Below are positions 35,173 through 44,020 of a stretch of DNA of 64,000 nt, piece by piece. The notes below the pieces were generated by a model. That model ran no database searches, was not told the DNA's origin, and saw only the letters and a program-made list of their open reading frames with translations. The translations under genes were made by a program, and so were the position numbers. Source of the stretch: Paenibacillus rhizovicinus (GTDB taxonomy: Bacteria > Bacillota > Bacilli > Paenibacillales > Paenibacillaceae); assembly GCF_010365285.1 (NCBI RefSeq), contig NZ_CP048286.1, forward strand, positions 372,001 through 436,000. Direction: 5' to 3'. Positions within the stretch are counted from its first letter, which is position 1, and the number at the start of each line of letters is the position of its first letter.

Positions 35173-36702
35173 TTAATACAACGAGCCGGCAACGGCTTCT
35201 ACCGCGTCCAGCCATTCGCCGGACAACAAAGCGGCTGCCGTAAGCTCGATCTCTTCGGACAAGGCACGGTCGTCGACGACTGGCCGAACGAGCGCGCGCA
35301 GTCGATCGTAGAGCGCGCGAGTCGCCGGCGCCAAGCCGTCCGTCCCGACGAAATCGGCTGCTTCCGCCGCGCAGATCAGCTCGATGGCCAGCACTTTGGC
35401 CGCGTTCTCGACGACCTGCGCCGCATGCCTTGCGGCTGTCGTTCCCATGGATACATGGTCCTCCTGATTGGCCGACGACGGAATCGAATCCACGCTCGCG
35501 GGATGCGCCAGCACCTTGTTCTCGGAGACGAGCGAGGCGCTGACATACTGCGTGATCATCAAGCCGGACGCAAGGCCAGGCGCATGACTGAGGAAGGGCG
35601 GCAGCCCGCCGGACAACGCCGGATTCACCAGACGCTCGGTGCGGCGTTCGGCAATATTCGCGAGCTCGCTCATGCCGATCTTCAAGAAGTCCATCGCGAA
35701 CGCGATCGGCTGCCCGTGGAAATTCCCGCCCGAGACGACCCGCCCCGCATCGAGGAACAAGAGCGGATTGTCCGTCGCGGAATTGATCTCGATCGCGAGC
35801 TTATCCCGCACGTAAGCCAGCACCTGACGGGTAGCGCCGTGCACTTGGGGCAGGCAGCGGAGCGAATAGGCATCTTGAACCCGTATCTCCCCTTGCCGGG
35901 TAGTCAAGCGGCTTCCCTGCAGCAGCGCGCGAAGATTGCTCGCCACGCCGATCTGCTCGGGATACGGCCGCGCGAACTGTACTTCCTCCGCGAACGCCTC
36001 CGGAATCCCGCGCAGGCTTTCCAAGGTGAGCGATGCGATCGCATCGGCGATTCGCGCGAGCCGCTGCGCTTTCATGAAGGTCAACGTCCCGATCGCCGTC
36101 ATGATTTGGGTGCCGTTGATGAGCGCGAGCCCCTCCTTGGCCTGCAGGGCGATCGGCCGCAGTCCCGCCCGCGACAGCGCTTCCGCGCCCGGAAGCCGTT
36201 CGCCCGAATAATAGGCCTCGCCTTCGCCCATTAGCACGAGCGCAAGATGGGACAACGGCGCCAGGTCGCCGCTCGCGCCGAGCGAGCCTTGCTCCGGCAC
36301 GACCGGGTGCACGTTATGATTCAGACAGTCGATCAGCAGCCGAAGCGTTGCCGGACGAATGCCGGAATACCCTTTGGCAAGCGCGTTCGCGCGAAGCAGC
36401 ATAAGCGCCCGCACGGTCTCCGCCGGCAGGGCGCGGCCTACGGCGCAGGCATGGCTGCGGATCAAATTGATTTGGAGCTTCGCGGTATCTTGCGGCGAGA
36501 TATGGACGTCGCTGAATTTCCCGAATCCGGTGTTTACCCCGTACACGACTTTGCCGGCGGCCACCAGATCCTCCACCAGCTCGCGGCACCGTTCTACGCG
36601 CGTACCGGCTTCGCCGCTCAGCATGACCTCGCGATGTTCAAAGGCTGCTTCCATGACTGCTTCCGGCGTGAGCTGCCGTCCATCCAGGATGATCGGCGTC
36701 AT
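35173..36702 (-). CDS. hutH: Histidine ammonia-lyase HutH
   Basis: 509 residues, the usual length. [17 protein letters not shown] carries the Ala-Ser-Gly triad that cyclises into the MIO cofactor. [28 protein letters not shown] and [18 protein letters not shown] are family blocks. It deaminates histidine to urocanate, the first step of the operon. An AGGGGGG ribosome site precedes the ATG, whose first bases overlap the stop of an upstream repetitive open frame. No hutP or permease gene is adjacent. Confidence 0.97.
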   Translation of the reverse strand: MTPIILDGRQLTPEAVMEAAFEHREVMLSGEAGTRVERCRELVEDLVAAGKVVYGVNTGFGKFSDVHISPQDTAKLQINLIRSHACAVGRALPAETVRALMLLRANALAKGYSGIRPATLRLLIDCLNHNVHPVVPEQGSLGASGDLAPLSHLALVLMGEGEAYYSGERLPGAEALSRAGLRPIALQAKEGLALINGTQIMTAIGTLTFMKAQRLARIADAIASLTLESLRGIPEAFAEEVQFARPYPEQIGVASNLRALLQGSRLTTRQGEIRVQDAYSLRCLPQVHGATRQVLAYVRDKLAIEINSATDNPLLFLDAGRVVSGGNFHGQPIAFAMDFLKIGMSELANIAERRTERLVNPALSGGLPPFLSHAPGLASGLMITQYVSASLVSENKVLAHPASVDSIPSSANQEDHVSMGTTAARHAAQVVENAAKVLAIELICAAEAADFVGTDGLAPATRALYDRLRALVRPVVDDRALSEEIELTAAALLSGEWLDAVEAVAGSLY

Positions 36703-36735
36703 GTTAACCCCCCTCTCTTGATATAGACACCGTTA

Positions 36736-36806
36736 GCTATGAGAAAGCTGGTTATGAGAAAGCTTGTTATGAGAAAGCTTGTTATGAGAAAGCTTGTTAT
36801 GAGAAA
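36736..36806. repeat. Tandem 15-bp repeats upstream of hutH
   Basis: About 4.7 copies of GTTATGAGAAAGCTT, three of them identical (36751-36795), flanked by a diverged copy on each side. They begin 34 bases upstream of the hutH start, in the promoter or 5' leader. They may be regulator-binding iterons or a slippage tract. Confidence 0.9.
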
Positions 36807-36831
36807 TTTCCTTTCTTGCTTTACCATAAGA

Positions 36832-36872
36832 AAGGGACCGCGCGGAAGTGATTCGCTTCCACGCGGTCCCTT
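36832..36872 (-). terminator. Long hairpin between catalase and hutH
   Basis: AAGGGACCGCG-GGAAG pairs with CTTCC-CGCGGTCCCTT. The single C/A mismatch on the plus strand is a U-G pair on the minus strand, so the minus transcript folds fully. It is followed by TCTTATGG, a weak U-tract. It could terminate the catalase transcript or attenuate hut. Confidence 0.65.
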
Positions 36873-37042
36873 ATCGTACAAGGGCTATGCGATTGTCCCG
36901 TATTCGGCTTTCGCCAATGCCTCATCGCGACCCACTCGTTTCCATTTGGGTATTTGTTCCTATCTCTATCATTGTCGCTGGCGGACTTGCTTCCTGTCAA
37001 TGGTGTCCTGCCCGATGGTTTCGGCGTATGCGTATAACCTGC

Positions 37043-38404
37043 TTAACCGCCGGCTTGCGCCTGTATCTGCCGCTCGACGCGTTCTCCCAGCTCGCTCGAC
37101 GCTTGGGTCAAATAGCTTAACACGATATTCTGCGTTTCGGGAGATACAACCGCCAGATCGGCGGCAAGATTATGCACCAGATGTTCCTGGTTCACGGCAT
37201 CGAGGGCTCGGTAATACTGGCCGGCTTGCGTGAAATTATCGGGCTTCGGCAGGTCGGAGCGCACGAGCTGCCCCTCCACGAATCGGCCTTCGCCGCTCGT
37301 GACCTGGGAAGCAGGCGTCCAATCCGCTTGCTGGTTGATGGGGACTTTACGGAAATCCGGGCCGATCCGACGGCGCTGCGAATCCGTATAGATATTCGCG
37401 CGTCCTTGCAGCATTTTGTCGTCCGACAGTTCAGCGCCTTCCAAGAGATTGGACGGCGAGAAGGCGAGCTTCTCCACCTGCTCCATGTAATTATCCGGAT
37501 TGCCATTCAAGACCAGCTGGCCGACCGGCACCAGCGGATACTGCCGTTCATCCCAAACCTTGGTATCGTCGAGCGGATCATAGGGAAGGACGGCCGCGTC
37601 TTCGGGGTTCATGAGCTGCACGTAAAGCCCGTAGTCGACGGTCTTGCCCGCGGCGAGCGTATCGTATAAGTCTTGGCCGGCATAATCCGGATTCTCCCCG
37701 CTCAACTTGGCCGATTCGCGGCTGTCGATATACTGCAGCCCGGCAGCGGGAACCCAGTGGTACTTGACGTACTTTCTTACGCCCTGCGCGTTCCGCCAGA
37801 CGTACGTGTTCACGCTGTGACCCGGCATGTGGCGGTAACTCTTCACGGTACCTGCGTCCGAATACAGCCAGACCAGAAAATGCGTCGCTTCGGGAGCTCT
37901 GGCGATGAAGCCCCAGAACCGTTCGGGATCCATGAGATTGTTGACCGGCGAAGGCAGGAAGGCTTGAATCGACTCCGGGAAGCGAATCGCGTCACGGATG
38001 AGAAAGACGGGAATGTGATTGAAGATCAAGTCGAACACGCCTTCATCCGTATAAAATTTGGTGGCGAAACCGCGAACGTTGCGGGACGTATCCGGAGTGC
38101 CCTTGTTGCTGACGGCCAGAGAAAACCGCACCGTGACGGGAACTTGCTGCCCTGGCTGCTGCAGGAAGCAGATCTTCGTATGCTCCGCCATGGAATGCAC
38201 GGTTTCGAAGTAGCCGAAAGCGCCGTTGCCTTTGACGTGCACCGGCCTTTCGAGGATCGTGCTATGTACGAACGTCTCCAGCGTCTCGTGCAGCATGCTG
38301 TCTTGTTCCAATACGGGACCTCGTTCGCCGACGGTCTGCGAATGATATGAAGCTGCGTGTCTCGACGCTTCGGGATTGCGGGGCAATCCATTGTTTTCTT
38401 CCAT
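37043..38404 (-). CDS. Monofunctional haem catalase
   Basis: 453 residues, a small-subunit catalase without the C-terminal flavodoxin-like domain. The distal His region reads RPVHVKGNGAFGYFET, the Asn region DLIFNHIPVFLIRDAIRFP, and the proximal haem Tyr region MLQGRANIYTDSQRRRIG. It disproportionates hydrogen peroxide in the cytoplasm. It is a single gene, separated from the neighbouring toxin-like pair by a strong terminator. Confidence 0.95.
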   Translation of the reverse strand: MEENNGLPRNPEASRHAASYHSQTVGERGPVLEQDSMLHETLETFVHSTILERPVHVKGNGAFGYFETVHSMAEHTKICFLQQPGQQVPVTVRFSLAVSNKGTPDTSRNVRGFATKFYTDEGVFDLIFNHIPVFLIRDAIRFPESIQAFLPSPVNNLMDPERFWGFIARAPEATHFLVWLYSDAGTVKSYRHMPGHSVNTYVWRNAQGVRKYVKYHWVPAAGLQYIDSRESAKLSGENPDYAGQDLYDTLAAGKTVDYGLYVQLMNPEDAAVLPYDPLDDTKVWDERQYPLVPVGQLVLNGNPDNYMEQVEKLAFSPSNLLEGAELSDDKMLQGRANIYTDSQRRRIGPDFRKVPINQQADWTPASQVTSGEGRFVEGQLVRSDLPKPDNFTQAGQYYRALDAVNQEHLVHNLAADLAVVSPETQNIVLSYLTQASSELGERVERQIQAQAGG

Positions 38405-38534
38405 CTTGCATCCTCCCGTATAAGCAAGTCTCTTTTCCCAGGTACACTACTGTTTATGCCGCGCTGTCATGGAAATATGACTCCCTCGGCGAATGAGCCT
38501 GCGAAATCTGCACGGGATGCCAAAGCGACGAAAA

Positions 38535-38565
38535 AACCTCGATAGGCACGAGGCCCATCGAGGTT
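38535..38565 (-). terminator. Strong terminator of the PrsW/pentapeptide operon
   Basis: AACCTCGAT pairs with ATCGAGGTT; the minus strand then has six T. It lies 13 bases beyond the pentapeptide gene's stop. Confidence 0.9.
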
Positions 38566-38577
38566 AACGTCATCTTA

Positions 38578-39171
38578 TTACTGGCCGTTTGCTCTTCGGG
38601 TCAGCCACTCGACTGCATCCTTGCCGACTAACTTGTCAACGCGTCCCTTCGGACCGATATCAATCCAATCCACCGCCAAGGTTTCGATTCCTTTCACGCC
38701 GGCTAACTGGATTCCGCGCACTCTGCAGCCGTTCATGGTACTATACGATAAATCGCCTTGACTTAAGATGGCGTTCTCCAAATTAGCTTCCGACAGTAAA
38801 GCGCTCGCAAGATTAGCACCCGTCAAATCCGCTTCTTCGAAGTCGGATGCAATGAATGTCGCCCTGAATGCATCGCAATTCACCATTGTCGCTTTGCCGA
38901 AGTTCGCATGATTCGCTTCTGCTTTAACGAGAAGAGTCCCGGTTAAATTCGACGACTTCAAACTTGAATAGCCCAGATTGGAGCTGCTCAAGTTGGCTTG
39001 CATCAAGTTGGCCATGTCTAAATTGGAATCCAGCAGGACGGCTTCGCTTAAATCCATGGCGGAAAAATCCTGTTTCGATAAATCCATTGCCGACACGTAT
39101 AATTGTTCGCCTTGTCGGCCTAACGAATGTATCCATTTCGCATGATTCGTAATCTTATTATCGATGAGCAT
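38578..39171 (-). CDS. Pentapeptide-repeat protein, candidate immunity protein
   Basis: 197 residues from the ATG at 39171 with a GGTGA ribosome site; a TTG at 39189 is also open. Residues about 30-155 are pentapeptide repeats of the A(D/N)LxX type (AMDLSKQDFSAMDLSEAVL, NLDMANLMQANLSSSNLGY, ADLTGANLASALLSEANL), giving a right-handed quadrilateral helix. The C-terminus (VKGIETLAVDWIDIGPKGR) is non-repetitive. It starts 18 bases after the stop of the PrsW/toxin-like protein, on the same strand and with a shared terminator. That toxin-then-immunity order suggests it neutralises the upstream C-terminal nuclease; this is inference. Confidence 0.85.
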   Translation of the reverse strand: MLIDNKITNHAKWIHSLGRQGEQLYVSAMDLSKQDFSAMDLSEAVLLDSNLDMANLMQANLSSSNLGYSSLKSSNLTGTLLVKAEANHANFGKATMVNCDAFRATFIASDFEEADLTGANLASALLSEANLENAILSQGDLSYSTMNGCRVRGIQLAGVKGIETLAVDWIDIGPKGRVDKLVGKDAVEWLTRRANGQ

Positions 39172-39189
39172 CGCAGTCACCAACTCCAA

Positions 39190-41310
39190 TCACGGCCATA
39201 ATTTCACCTGATTTATTAATCCCGTCCGAACTAATTCATCCTTTAACTCCGACAAATGTTCAGGCGATAAATTTCGCGTATCCAGCATGACGTTTTCGTT
39301 ATTAGAAATACTCTTTCTTATATTCGTCATGGCGTCGGATAGATTATAACCTTTTGGCGCGTATTTGGAATGAAACGCTTTAACATCCCATTTTTGCCCC
39401 GAAGCATCGATAAACTCGGCTCTTCCGCTCGGGTCTCTGACAAGCCCTTGTACTTCGCCTCTCGATTCAAGGCCAAGCCCGACTTCGCGTTCAGCGATCG
39501 TCTTCGGCGTTATACGATTGCCGATTGCGGGATCCGTTGCCAGTTCATCTAATTCAGCCTGCGTTCTTGGAGCTGCATGATTCGTCTCTTCATCGGCATG
39601 CTCCTTGTTCGGCGGATCGTCATCCGGTTTCTTGGGATCTTCCCCGTGATTGCCGGGCCCGCTTCCTTCGTGCTTGGGAGGTTTGACCGGCACGTCAATA
39701 TCCGGCTTCCGGGAACCCAGTTTGTCGAGGAGCTTCCGGGCGTAGCGGCGCCCTTTCTTCCCCAGCCATTTGAGCGCTCTGCCGAAGGGAATTCGACTTA
39801 ACAGAACTCCTAAGGCTACGGAGAACGCATTTTCGGGCGTCAACAGCTTCTTGGGATCGCGGATATAACCGGCAATCTCATGTCCGCTGCCGGCGGTCCC
39901 CGACACGGTCAACGCAAAGCCAAGCGCCGGCCAGAACTCGACGAACAGCAGCGCTAACGCAAGAGCGCCTACGATGATCGCGCCTTGCTCGTACCATGAC
40001 AGCCGATCCCACCAATTTTGCAAGGAATCGAACATGCAGGCAAAACAAGCTTGGCCATCGCCGCCCGAGGCGTGGACGTCCGAGAAGTAGGCATCCATGC
40101 CTGCGAACACGGACACAACCAGCAAAACCGCGGCAAGCCCGGTAAGCACCTGGTACAGGAGCTTCATCCGTTCCCGGACATGATCCTGTATGCCGGCGGC
40201 TTCCTCGTTTCCGTAGAGCAAGTTGAACCCAAGCTCCCGCCGTTCCCTGTAGAAGCCAAGCCAATAAGCGAATTTCCCGCGGTCCAGGAATAGGGCCGCC
40301 GTCATGTTCCATAGCTCGGATATCGGATTGAAAAACAGCTCGTTCGGCAGCTTCGGAAGGCGTTGGCGCACTTTATTCAGCGACCAGTAATCGGCTGCGA
40401 GCGATAAGGCCAGCATCGTCAGAAAAATCGGCCGCGTTCGATATCCATCGCCTGTCCAATCACTAAGCCGCAACACCCATTCGGGCAGCTTATATTGACC
40501 GTTGTACGCCGCGTGCTCTAGGATCGACCATAGCAGCAGCGCTCCCGGGAACAGAAAAACCCAATTCGTCAGTTTTGGCCGCAGACGAAAGGCAATGCCG
40601 CAGGCAAGCGCTATCATGGCGGTATGCACGGGATGGCTGACGGACATTTGCGTCGGTAACAGACTTGGTTCGAAACGACCTGGAAATAAGGAGAATAAAT
40701 CCCAATGGATCGTTTCTCCGCCTAACATCGTAAAGCTATAGCCATATTTGTCCGCAAGAACGCCGGAATTCAGCCACCTTCGGGAGAGCTCCTCCATCAA
40801 TTGAAAGCCGACGCCGGTCGCTGCGCCGATGAGCGTATAATCGCTTAAGCTCAAAGCGGAAGCGCGGCGAGAGAACAACAGGAATAACCCGAGCGGAAGA
40901 AGCTTCCACGTTTCTTCGAATATAGGCGTGATGAAGGCCATGGACCACGTATCCGATGTTCTTCCTCCGAAGAGCGCGTGGAAGGCATGAACCGTAAGCG
41001 TCGTCAACGGAACGACAATAAACACGCCTGCCAAGACGAACACAACGCTCTGCTTCCACGGGATCGTCTTGCTTCGGCACAGAAACCAAAATTGCAGCAG
41101 CACGTAAAACGACCATAAATATTGAACCAGCATGGTACGCGATTCTTCAACGAACAACAAGCTTACAATTAGCATGATGAGCGACAACCAGGAATAAATC
41201 ATATACGCCTTTTTAATGATCGGGTATTTCATGATCAACGCTTGGTAAGTGCCAACGATGCGCGCGACGAAATCCCGAATTCCTGTTCGAATGGCCCAGA
41301 TCGTATTCAC
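39190..41310 (-). CDS. PrsW-family intramembrane protease fused to a toxin-like nuclease domain
   Basis: 706 residues. The N-terminal half is a multi-helix membrane domain with PrsW-type motifs: PIFEETWKLLPLG (EExxK, E132-E133-K136), GVGFQLMEE (166-174) and SHPVHTAMIALACG (H226, H229). Two or three more helices lie at about 385-465. Then comes a basic segment (GRALKWLGKKGRRYARKLL), a Pro/Lys/Asp/Glu linker (about 535-580), and a soluble end (about 585-706) with RAEFIDASGQKWDVKAFHSK and KSISNNENVMLDTRNLSPEH. That end resembles C-terminal toxins of polymorphic systems, with a possible PD-(D/E)xK core (D635, D642-V-K644). No signal peptide is obvious. The pentapeptide-repeat gene follows at once. 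The protease could release the toxin (inference). Confidence 0.8.
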   Translation of the reverse strand: MNTIWAIRTGIRDFVARIVGTYQALIMKYPIIKKAYMIYSWLSLIMLIVSLLFVEESRTMLVQYLWSFYVLLQFWFLCRSKTIPWKQSVVFVLAGVFIVVPLTTLTVHAFHALFGGRTSDTWSMAFITPIFEETWKLLPLGLFLLFSRRASALSLSDYTLIGAATGVGFQLMEELSRRWLNSGVLADKYGYSFTMLGGETIHWDLFSLFPGRFEPSLLPTQMSVSHPVHTAMIALACGIAFRLRPKLTNWVFLFPGALLLWSILEHAAYNGQYKLPEWVLRLSDWTGDGYRTRPIFLTMLALSLAADYWSLNKVRQRLPKLPNELFFNPISELWNMTAALFLDRGKFAYWLGFYRERRELGFNLLYGNEEAAGIQDHVRERMKLLYQVLTGLAAVLLVVSVFAGMDAYFSDVHASGGDGQACFACMFDSLQNWWDRLSWYEQGAIIVGALALALLFVEFWPALGFALTVSGTAGSGHEIAGYIRDPKKLLTPENAFSVALGVLLSRIPFGRALKWLGKKGRRYARKLLDKLGSRKPDIDVPVKPPKHEGSGPGNHGEDPKKPDDDPPNKEHADEETNHAAPRTQAELDELATDPAIGNRITPKTIAEREVGLGLESRGEVQGLVRDPSGRAEFIDASGQKWDVKAFHSKYAPKGYNLSDAMTNIRKSISNNENVMLDTRNLSPEHLSELKDELVRTGLINQVKLWP

Positions 41311-41649
41311 TTCAGCCGCCTCCTCAGAAGGCCGACCGCGTGCGAGCAGGACGTCTCCTTATACGACGGTCCGGCCATGAGTAACTTGATGAATGCATGA
41401 AAACCATGGTCTCCACTATCATAGAGATATTTGAAAATTGCGGCAAAAGCCAAAGGTCTCAATTGTGACGGGTTTATTGCTAGGCTTGCGTTGATTTCCC
41501 GGGACGTCGACCTGCTTATGCGCAAGCAAATAGACCTCGCTTACGGTCGCGGGGGCGACTGTAAGCGAGGTCCGTATGAACGCTGATGATGATTTGTATG
41601 ATTGACCATCGCCGCTCGGCGGAAGCCATTGCATTACCGCAGGCTGCAA
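41311..41649. other. Intergenic region upstream of the PrsW/toxin-like gene
   Basis: No gene is supported. It contains the long hairpin at 41533-41572. The first 200 bases, which must include the promoter of the PrsW/toxin-like operon, show no convincing -10/-35 pair. Confidence 0.55.
41533..41572 (-). terminator. Very long hairpin downstream of the Nudix gene
   Basis: An 18-bp stem (GACCTCGCTTACGGTCGC with its complement, one G-T) closes a 4-nt loop of G. It lies 77 bases beyond the Nudix stop. The minus strand continues TATTTGC, a poor U-tract, so it may be an RNA structure rather than a classical terminator. Confidence 0.6.
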
Positions 41650-42156
41650 TTATAGTTCGACAACCGGTACGACATTTGCGCGATGTTTCAAGTAGAACTT
41701 GATGGCAGCGCAGTCGATGTTAAGAAACTGCAGCGGATCTCGATGTAGTTGTTCAGCCAGCTCATCAATTGCGATCCAGCGGGGATTTTGCGCACAGTCG
41801 CCTTCTTTGAGCAATTCGCCTTCCGCCCTGCAAACGAAGTAGTAACCGACCGAATCGATTCCGCCTCTGATCGTCTGGTATGCGGCAAAGGGCCGCACGC
41901 ATTCGACAACGACTTCCGGATTGATCCCTTGCGTATCGATACGCGTATCTTCCCCTTCGATCCAAGTGACATCGAGACCCGTTTCTTCCTTCACTTCGCG
42001 GCGCAGTGCGTCCGTTAACGACTCGAACATCTCGATTTGGCCCCCCGGCAGCTCCAGTTGCTTCGGTTCACCCGGCTTGTTGCGCGTCTGAATGATGATC
42101 TCGGTTTTCCCTTCGCGGATACGCTCTACGATCGCACGGGCATTGACGAAAAACAT
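41650..42156 (-). CDS. Nudix hydrolase
   Basis: 168 residues. The Nudix box is complete: GGQIEMFESLTDALRREVKEETGLD near residues 38-62 (G-x5-E-x7-REVxEExG). The family cleaves nucleoside diphosphate-linked compounds; the substrate is not predictable. It lies 57 bases downstream of the histidine-phosphatase gene and is probably co-transcribed with it. Confidence 0.93.
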   Translation of the reverse strand: MFFVNARAIVERIREGKTEIIIQTRNKPGEPKQLELPGGQIEMFESLTDALRREVKEETGLDVTWIEGEDTRIDTQGINPEVVVECVRPFAAYQTIRGGIDSVGYYFVCRAEGELLKEGDCAQNPRWIAIDELAEQLHRDPLQFLNIDCAAIKFYLKHRANVVPVVEL

Positions 42157-42212
42157 GTTCGCTCACTCCTATTCGAATTGATTAATATTTTGTTGCTGCT
42201 ATGTAGATGGAA

Positions 42213-42755
42213 TTAATCCAGCCATTCCCGCCGTATCACCGGTAAATCTTCTTGAAATTCAAGATGGAACACATCCGGATTCGTTAAGGCGGCCCATTGT
42301 TCAAAACCGAATCGATCGCGATCGTAAACCTTTAGCAGCAAGGTCATTAGGTTGCCGTGCGTAGCGAGGACGACGTTGGCATGTCCGCTGCTTCTTAATT
42401 CATCGACAACCGCAGCCGCGCGCATCATAGCCGCCCTGCTCGATTCCCCGCCTTCGTAACGCAGGTCAAGGTCCAGAAACGAGCTGCGTAGCATTTCGCG
42501 CCAACGGGGATGATCTTCCGCGCATAATACTCTTTCAGCCAAGCGCAAATCCGTATCTACCGTTATGGCTAATTGGCTCGCTAGAGGAATCATGGACTGG
42601 ATCGCCCGATCATAAGGGCTGGAAATAATACGTTCGATCTTCTTATCCGATAGCCATTCAGCGAGCCTCACCGCTTGCTTGTACCCTTCGTCCGTAAGCT
42701 TCGCTGCGGGCGATTGTCCGAGTGCTTTGCAATGTCGTACGACATAGAAGTTCAA
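42213..42755 (-). CDS. Histidine phosphatase family protein
   Basis: 180 residues from a TTG at 42755 with a GGAGGG ribosome site 5 nt upstream; this places the catalytic loop at the N-terminus (MNFYVVRHCKALG, where RHC replaces the usual RHG). Second His in ATHGNLMTLLL; ISSPYDRAIQSM is the conserved Arg region. The frame is open 32 residues further upstream but without a good site. It is a phosphoglycerate-mutase-like phosphatase of unknown substrate. Confidence 0.88.
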   Translation of the reverse strand: MNFYVVRHCKALGQSPAAKLTDEGYKQAVRLAEWLSDKKIERIISSPYDRAIQSMIPLASQLAITVDTDLRLAERVLCAEDHPRWREMLRSSFLDLDLRYEGGESSRAAMMRAAAVVDELRSSGHANVVLATHGNLMTLLLKVYDRDRFGFEQWAALTNPDVFHLEFQEDLPVIRREWLD

Positions 42756-42917
42756 ACTAACCCTCCTATTAGTTTCAATACTAGTATTCTTTGACAATGC
42801 GATGACGTTCTCCTGCCCGTTCGTCTTGCGAATTTCGATCATCCGCCGCACGCTTTGCTTTGAGATTTATCATCCATCTGGTTTATGATGAAGCTTAGAG
42901 AAGAGGAGGTTATTTCA

Positions 42918-43397
42918 TTGCTCATTCGACCCATAGAAGCCAAGGACAACGCGATCATCGAACGCATTATTCGGGAATGCCTGATTGAATTTGGAGGAAA
43001 CAGGGAGGGTCTGGCTTGGGAGGACGACAGTTTAAGCCGTCTTGCCGATTTCTATACCGCCGAAGGACAAGCGTACTGGGTCGTTGAACAGGACGGAGAG
43101 GTCGTCGGGGGATGCGGCATCTCTCCCTTTGCGGATTCCGCCGAAGTATGCGAGCTGCAAAAGATGTACTTGCTGACAAGCAGCAGAGGAACGGGAATTG
43201 CGGCAACGTTGTTAGACACCGCATTGTCATTTGCGCGTCTTCATTACCAGCAGTGCTACCTCGAGACATTGAGCAACATGATCGCGGCGAATCGGTTTTA
43301 CGTCAAACACGGCTTCGTGCCGCTCGAGGCTCCGCTTGCCGGCTCGGAGCATTTTGCTTGCGACGCTTGGTATATCAAGCCCTTAGCGGACGATTAA
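42918..43397 (+). CDS. GNAT family N-acetyltransferase
   Basis: 159 residues from a TTG at 42918, chosen because GAGGAGG lies 8 nt upstream and MLIRPIEAKDNAII is the usual GNAT start; an ATG at 42885 lacks a ribosome site. Acetyl-CoA motif A is ELQKMYLLTSSRGTGIAATL, with RGTGIA as the pyrophosphate loop. The acceptor is unknown. Its stop codon overlaps the stop of the convergent gene. Confidence 0.9.
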   Translation: MLIRPIEAKDNAIIERIIRECLIEFGGNREGLAWEDDSLSRLADFYTAEGQAYWVVEQDGEVVGGCGISPFADSAEVCELQKMYLLTSSRGTGIAATLLDTALSFARLHYQQCYLETLSNMIAANRFYVKHGFVPLEAPLAGSEHFACDAWYIKPLADD

Positions 43398-43795
43398 ACG
43401 CCCGTTCCGGAGATCGACGTAACTTGCCTCGAGGATATGAATGCCGTATCTCCCGATACTCCCGTCGTGAGCTGCGCCGTGATCCGACAAACACGATGCC
43501 CTGCGTCGGCATTCAGCACTTCGGCCCCGAAGAACGCGCTCGTATACGTTCCCGCCGCTAATCGAACGGAATATTCTTGGACGACGGATTGATCGACCAG
43601 GATCCGGAACGTTACAACGATCGTTTCCACAGCGCTGTTGCCGACCAGGGCGCCGCCTTGAATAGATAGCAAACTGACGCTATCCGTAATGTAATGTCCC
43701 CATTCCATGATGATGGTCGGCGGATTGCCGTTAAATAAAACAATACCCGATGATCCCGCGCCGCCTTGCATATTGCTTGGCCTATAAATCGGCAT
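43394..43795 (-). CDS. Uncharacterised beta-rich protein
   Basis: 133 residues, glycine/serine/threonine-rich with alternating strands (VETIVVTFRILVDQSVVQEY, GTYTSAFFGAEVLNADAGH) and no signal peptide or membrane helix. It may be a spore-surface or virion-like beta-jellyroll domain, but no family is recognised. It overlaps the convergent GNAT gene by 4 bp at the stops, with no terminator between them. Confidence 0.65.
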   Translation of the reverse strand: MPIYRPSNMQGGAGSSGIVLFNGNPPTIIMEWGHYITDSVSLLSIQGGALVGNSAVETIVVTFRILVDQSVVQEYSVRLAAGTYTSAFFGAEVLNADAGHRVCRITAQLTTGVSGDTAFISSRQVTSISGTGV

Positions 43796-43905
43796 GCTCG
43801 CGTCTCACTCCAATCCTATCGCTATGTTTCTATATGATATGGAACTGCACGCGATTGGATTGGACAAGTGCCATGAATCATTTATCCTCGCGGCAAGCAG
43901 ACATA

Positions 43906-43936
43906 ACAAAACCGGCAGCACGGCTGCCGGTTTTGT
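43906..43936. terminator. Strong hairpin terminator of the pspA operon
   Basis: A 14-bp perfect stem (ACAAAACCGGCAGC and complement) around a 3-nt loop. The arms supply A/T ends on both sides. It lies 85 bases downstream of the pspA stop. Confidence 0.85.
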
Positions 43937-44020
43937 TTGTAATTCTATCGCTTCTGTTACCGCGCATCGATAACGCTTGCTTAGACTTATGGCGTATGCG
44001 CCAAGCTGCCCGATCCGCTA

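Larger units (their letters stand above)
36703..37042. other. hut leader/katalase-hut intergenic region
   Basis: No confident gene. It holds the tandem 15-bp repeats (36736-36806), a long hairpin (36832-36872) and about 170 bases without visible structure next to the catalase stop. A 42-codon open frame (36827 to 36699, minus) encodes FLITS repeats and ends as ATGA on hutH, but lacks a ribosome site. Confidence 0.6.

Noticed and set aside
36736..36806. Possible CRISPR array
   Set aside because: The 15-bp units are directly adjacent with no unique spacers and no cas genes are near.
36699..36827. A 42-residue FLITS-repeat leader peptide before hutH
   Set aside because: The ATGA overlap is suggestive, but there is no ribosome site and the sequence is explained by the tandem DNA repeat; kept only as a hypothesis, not as a gene.
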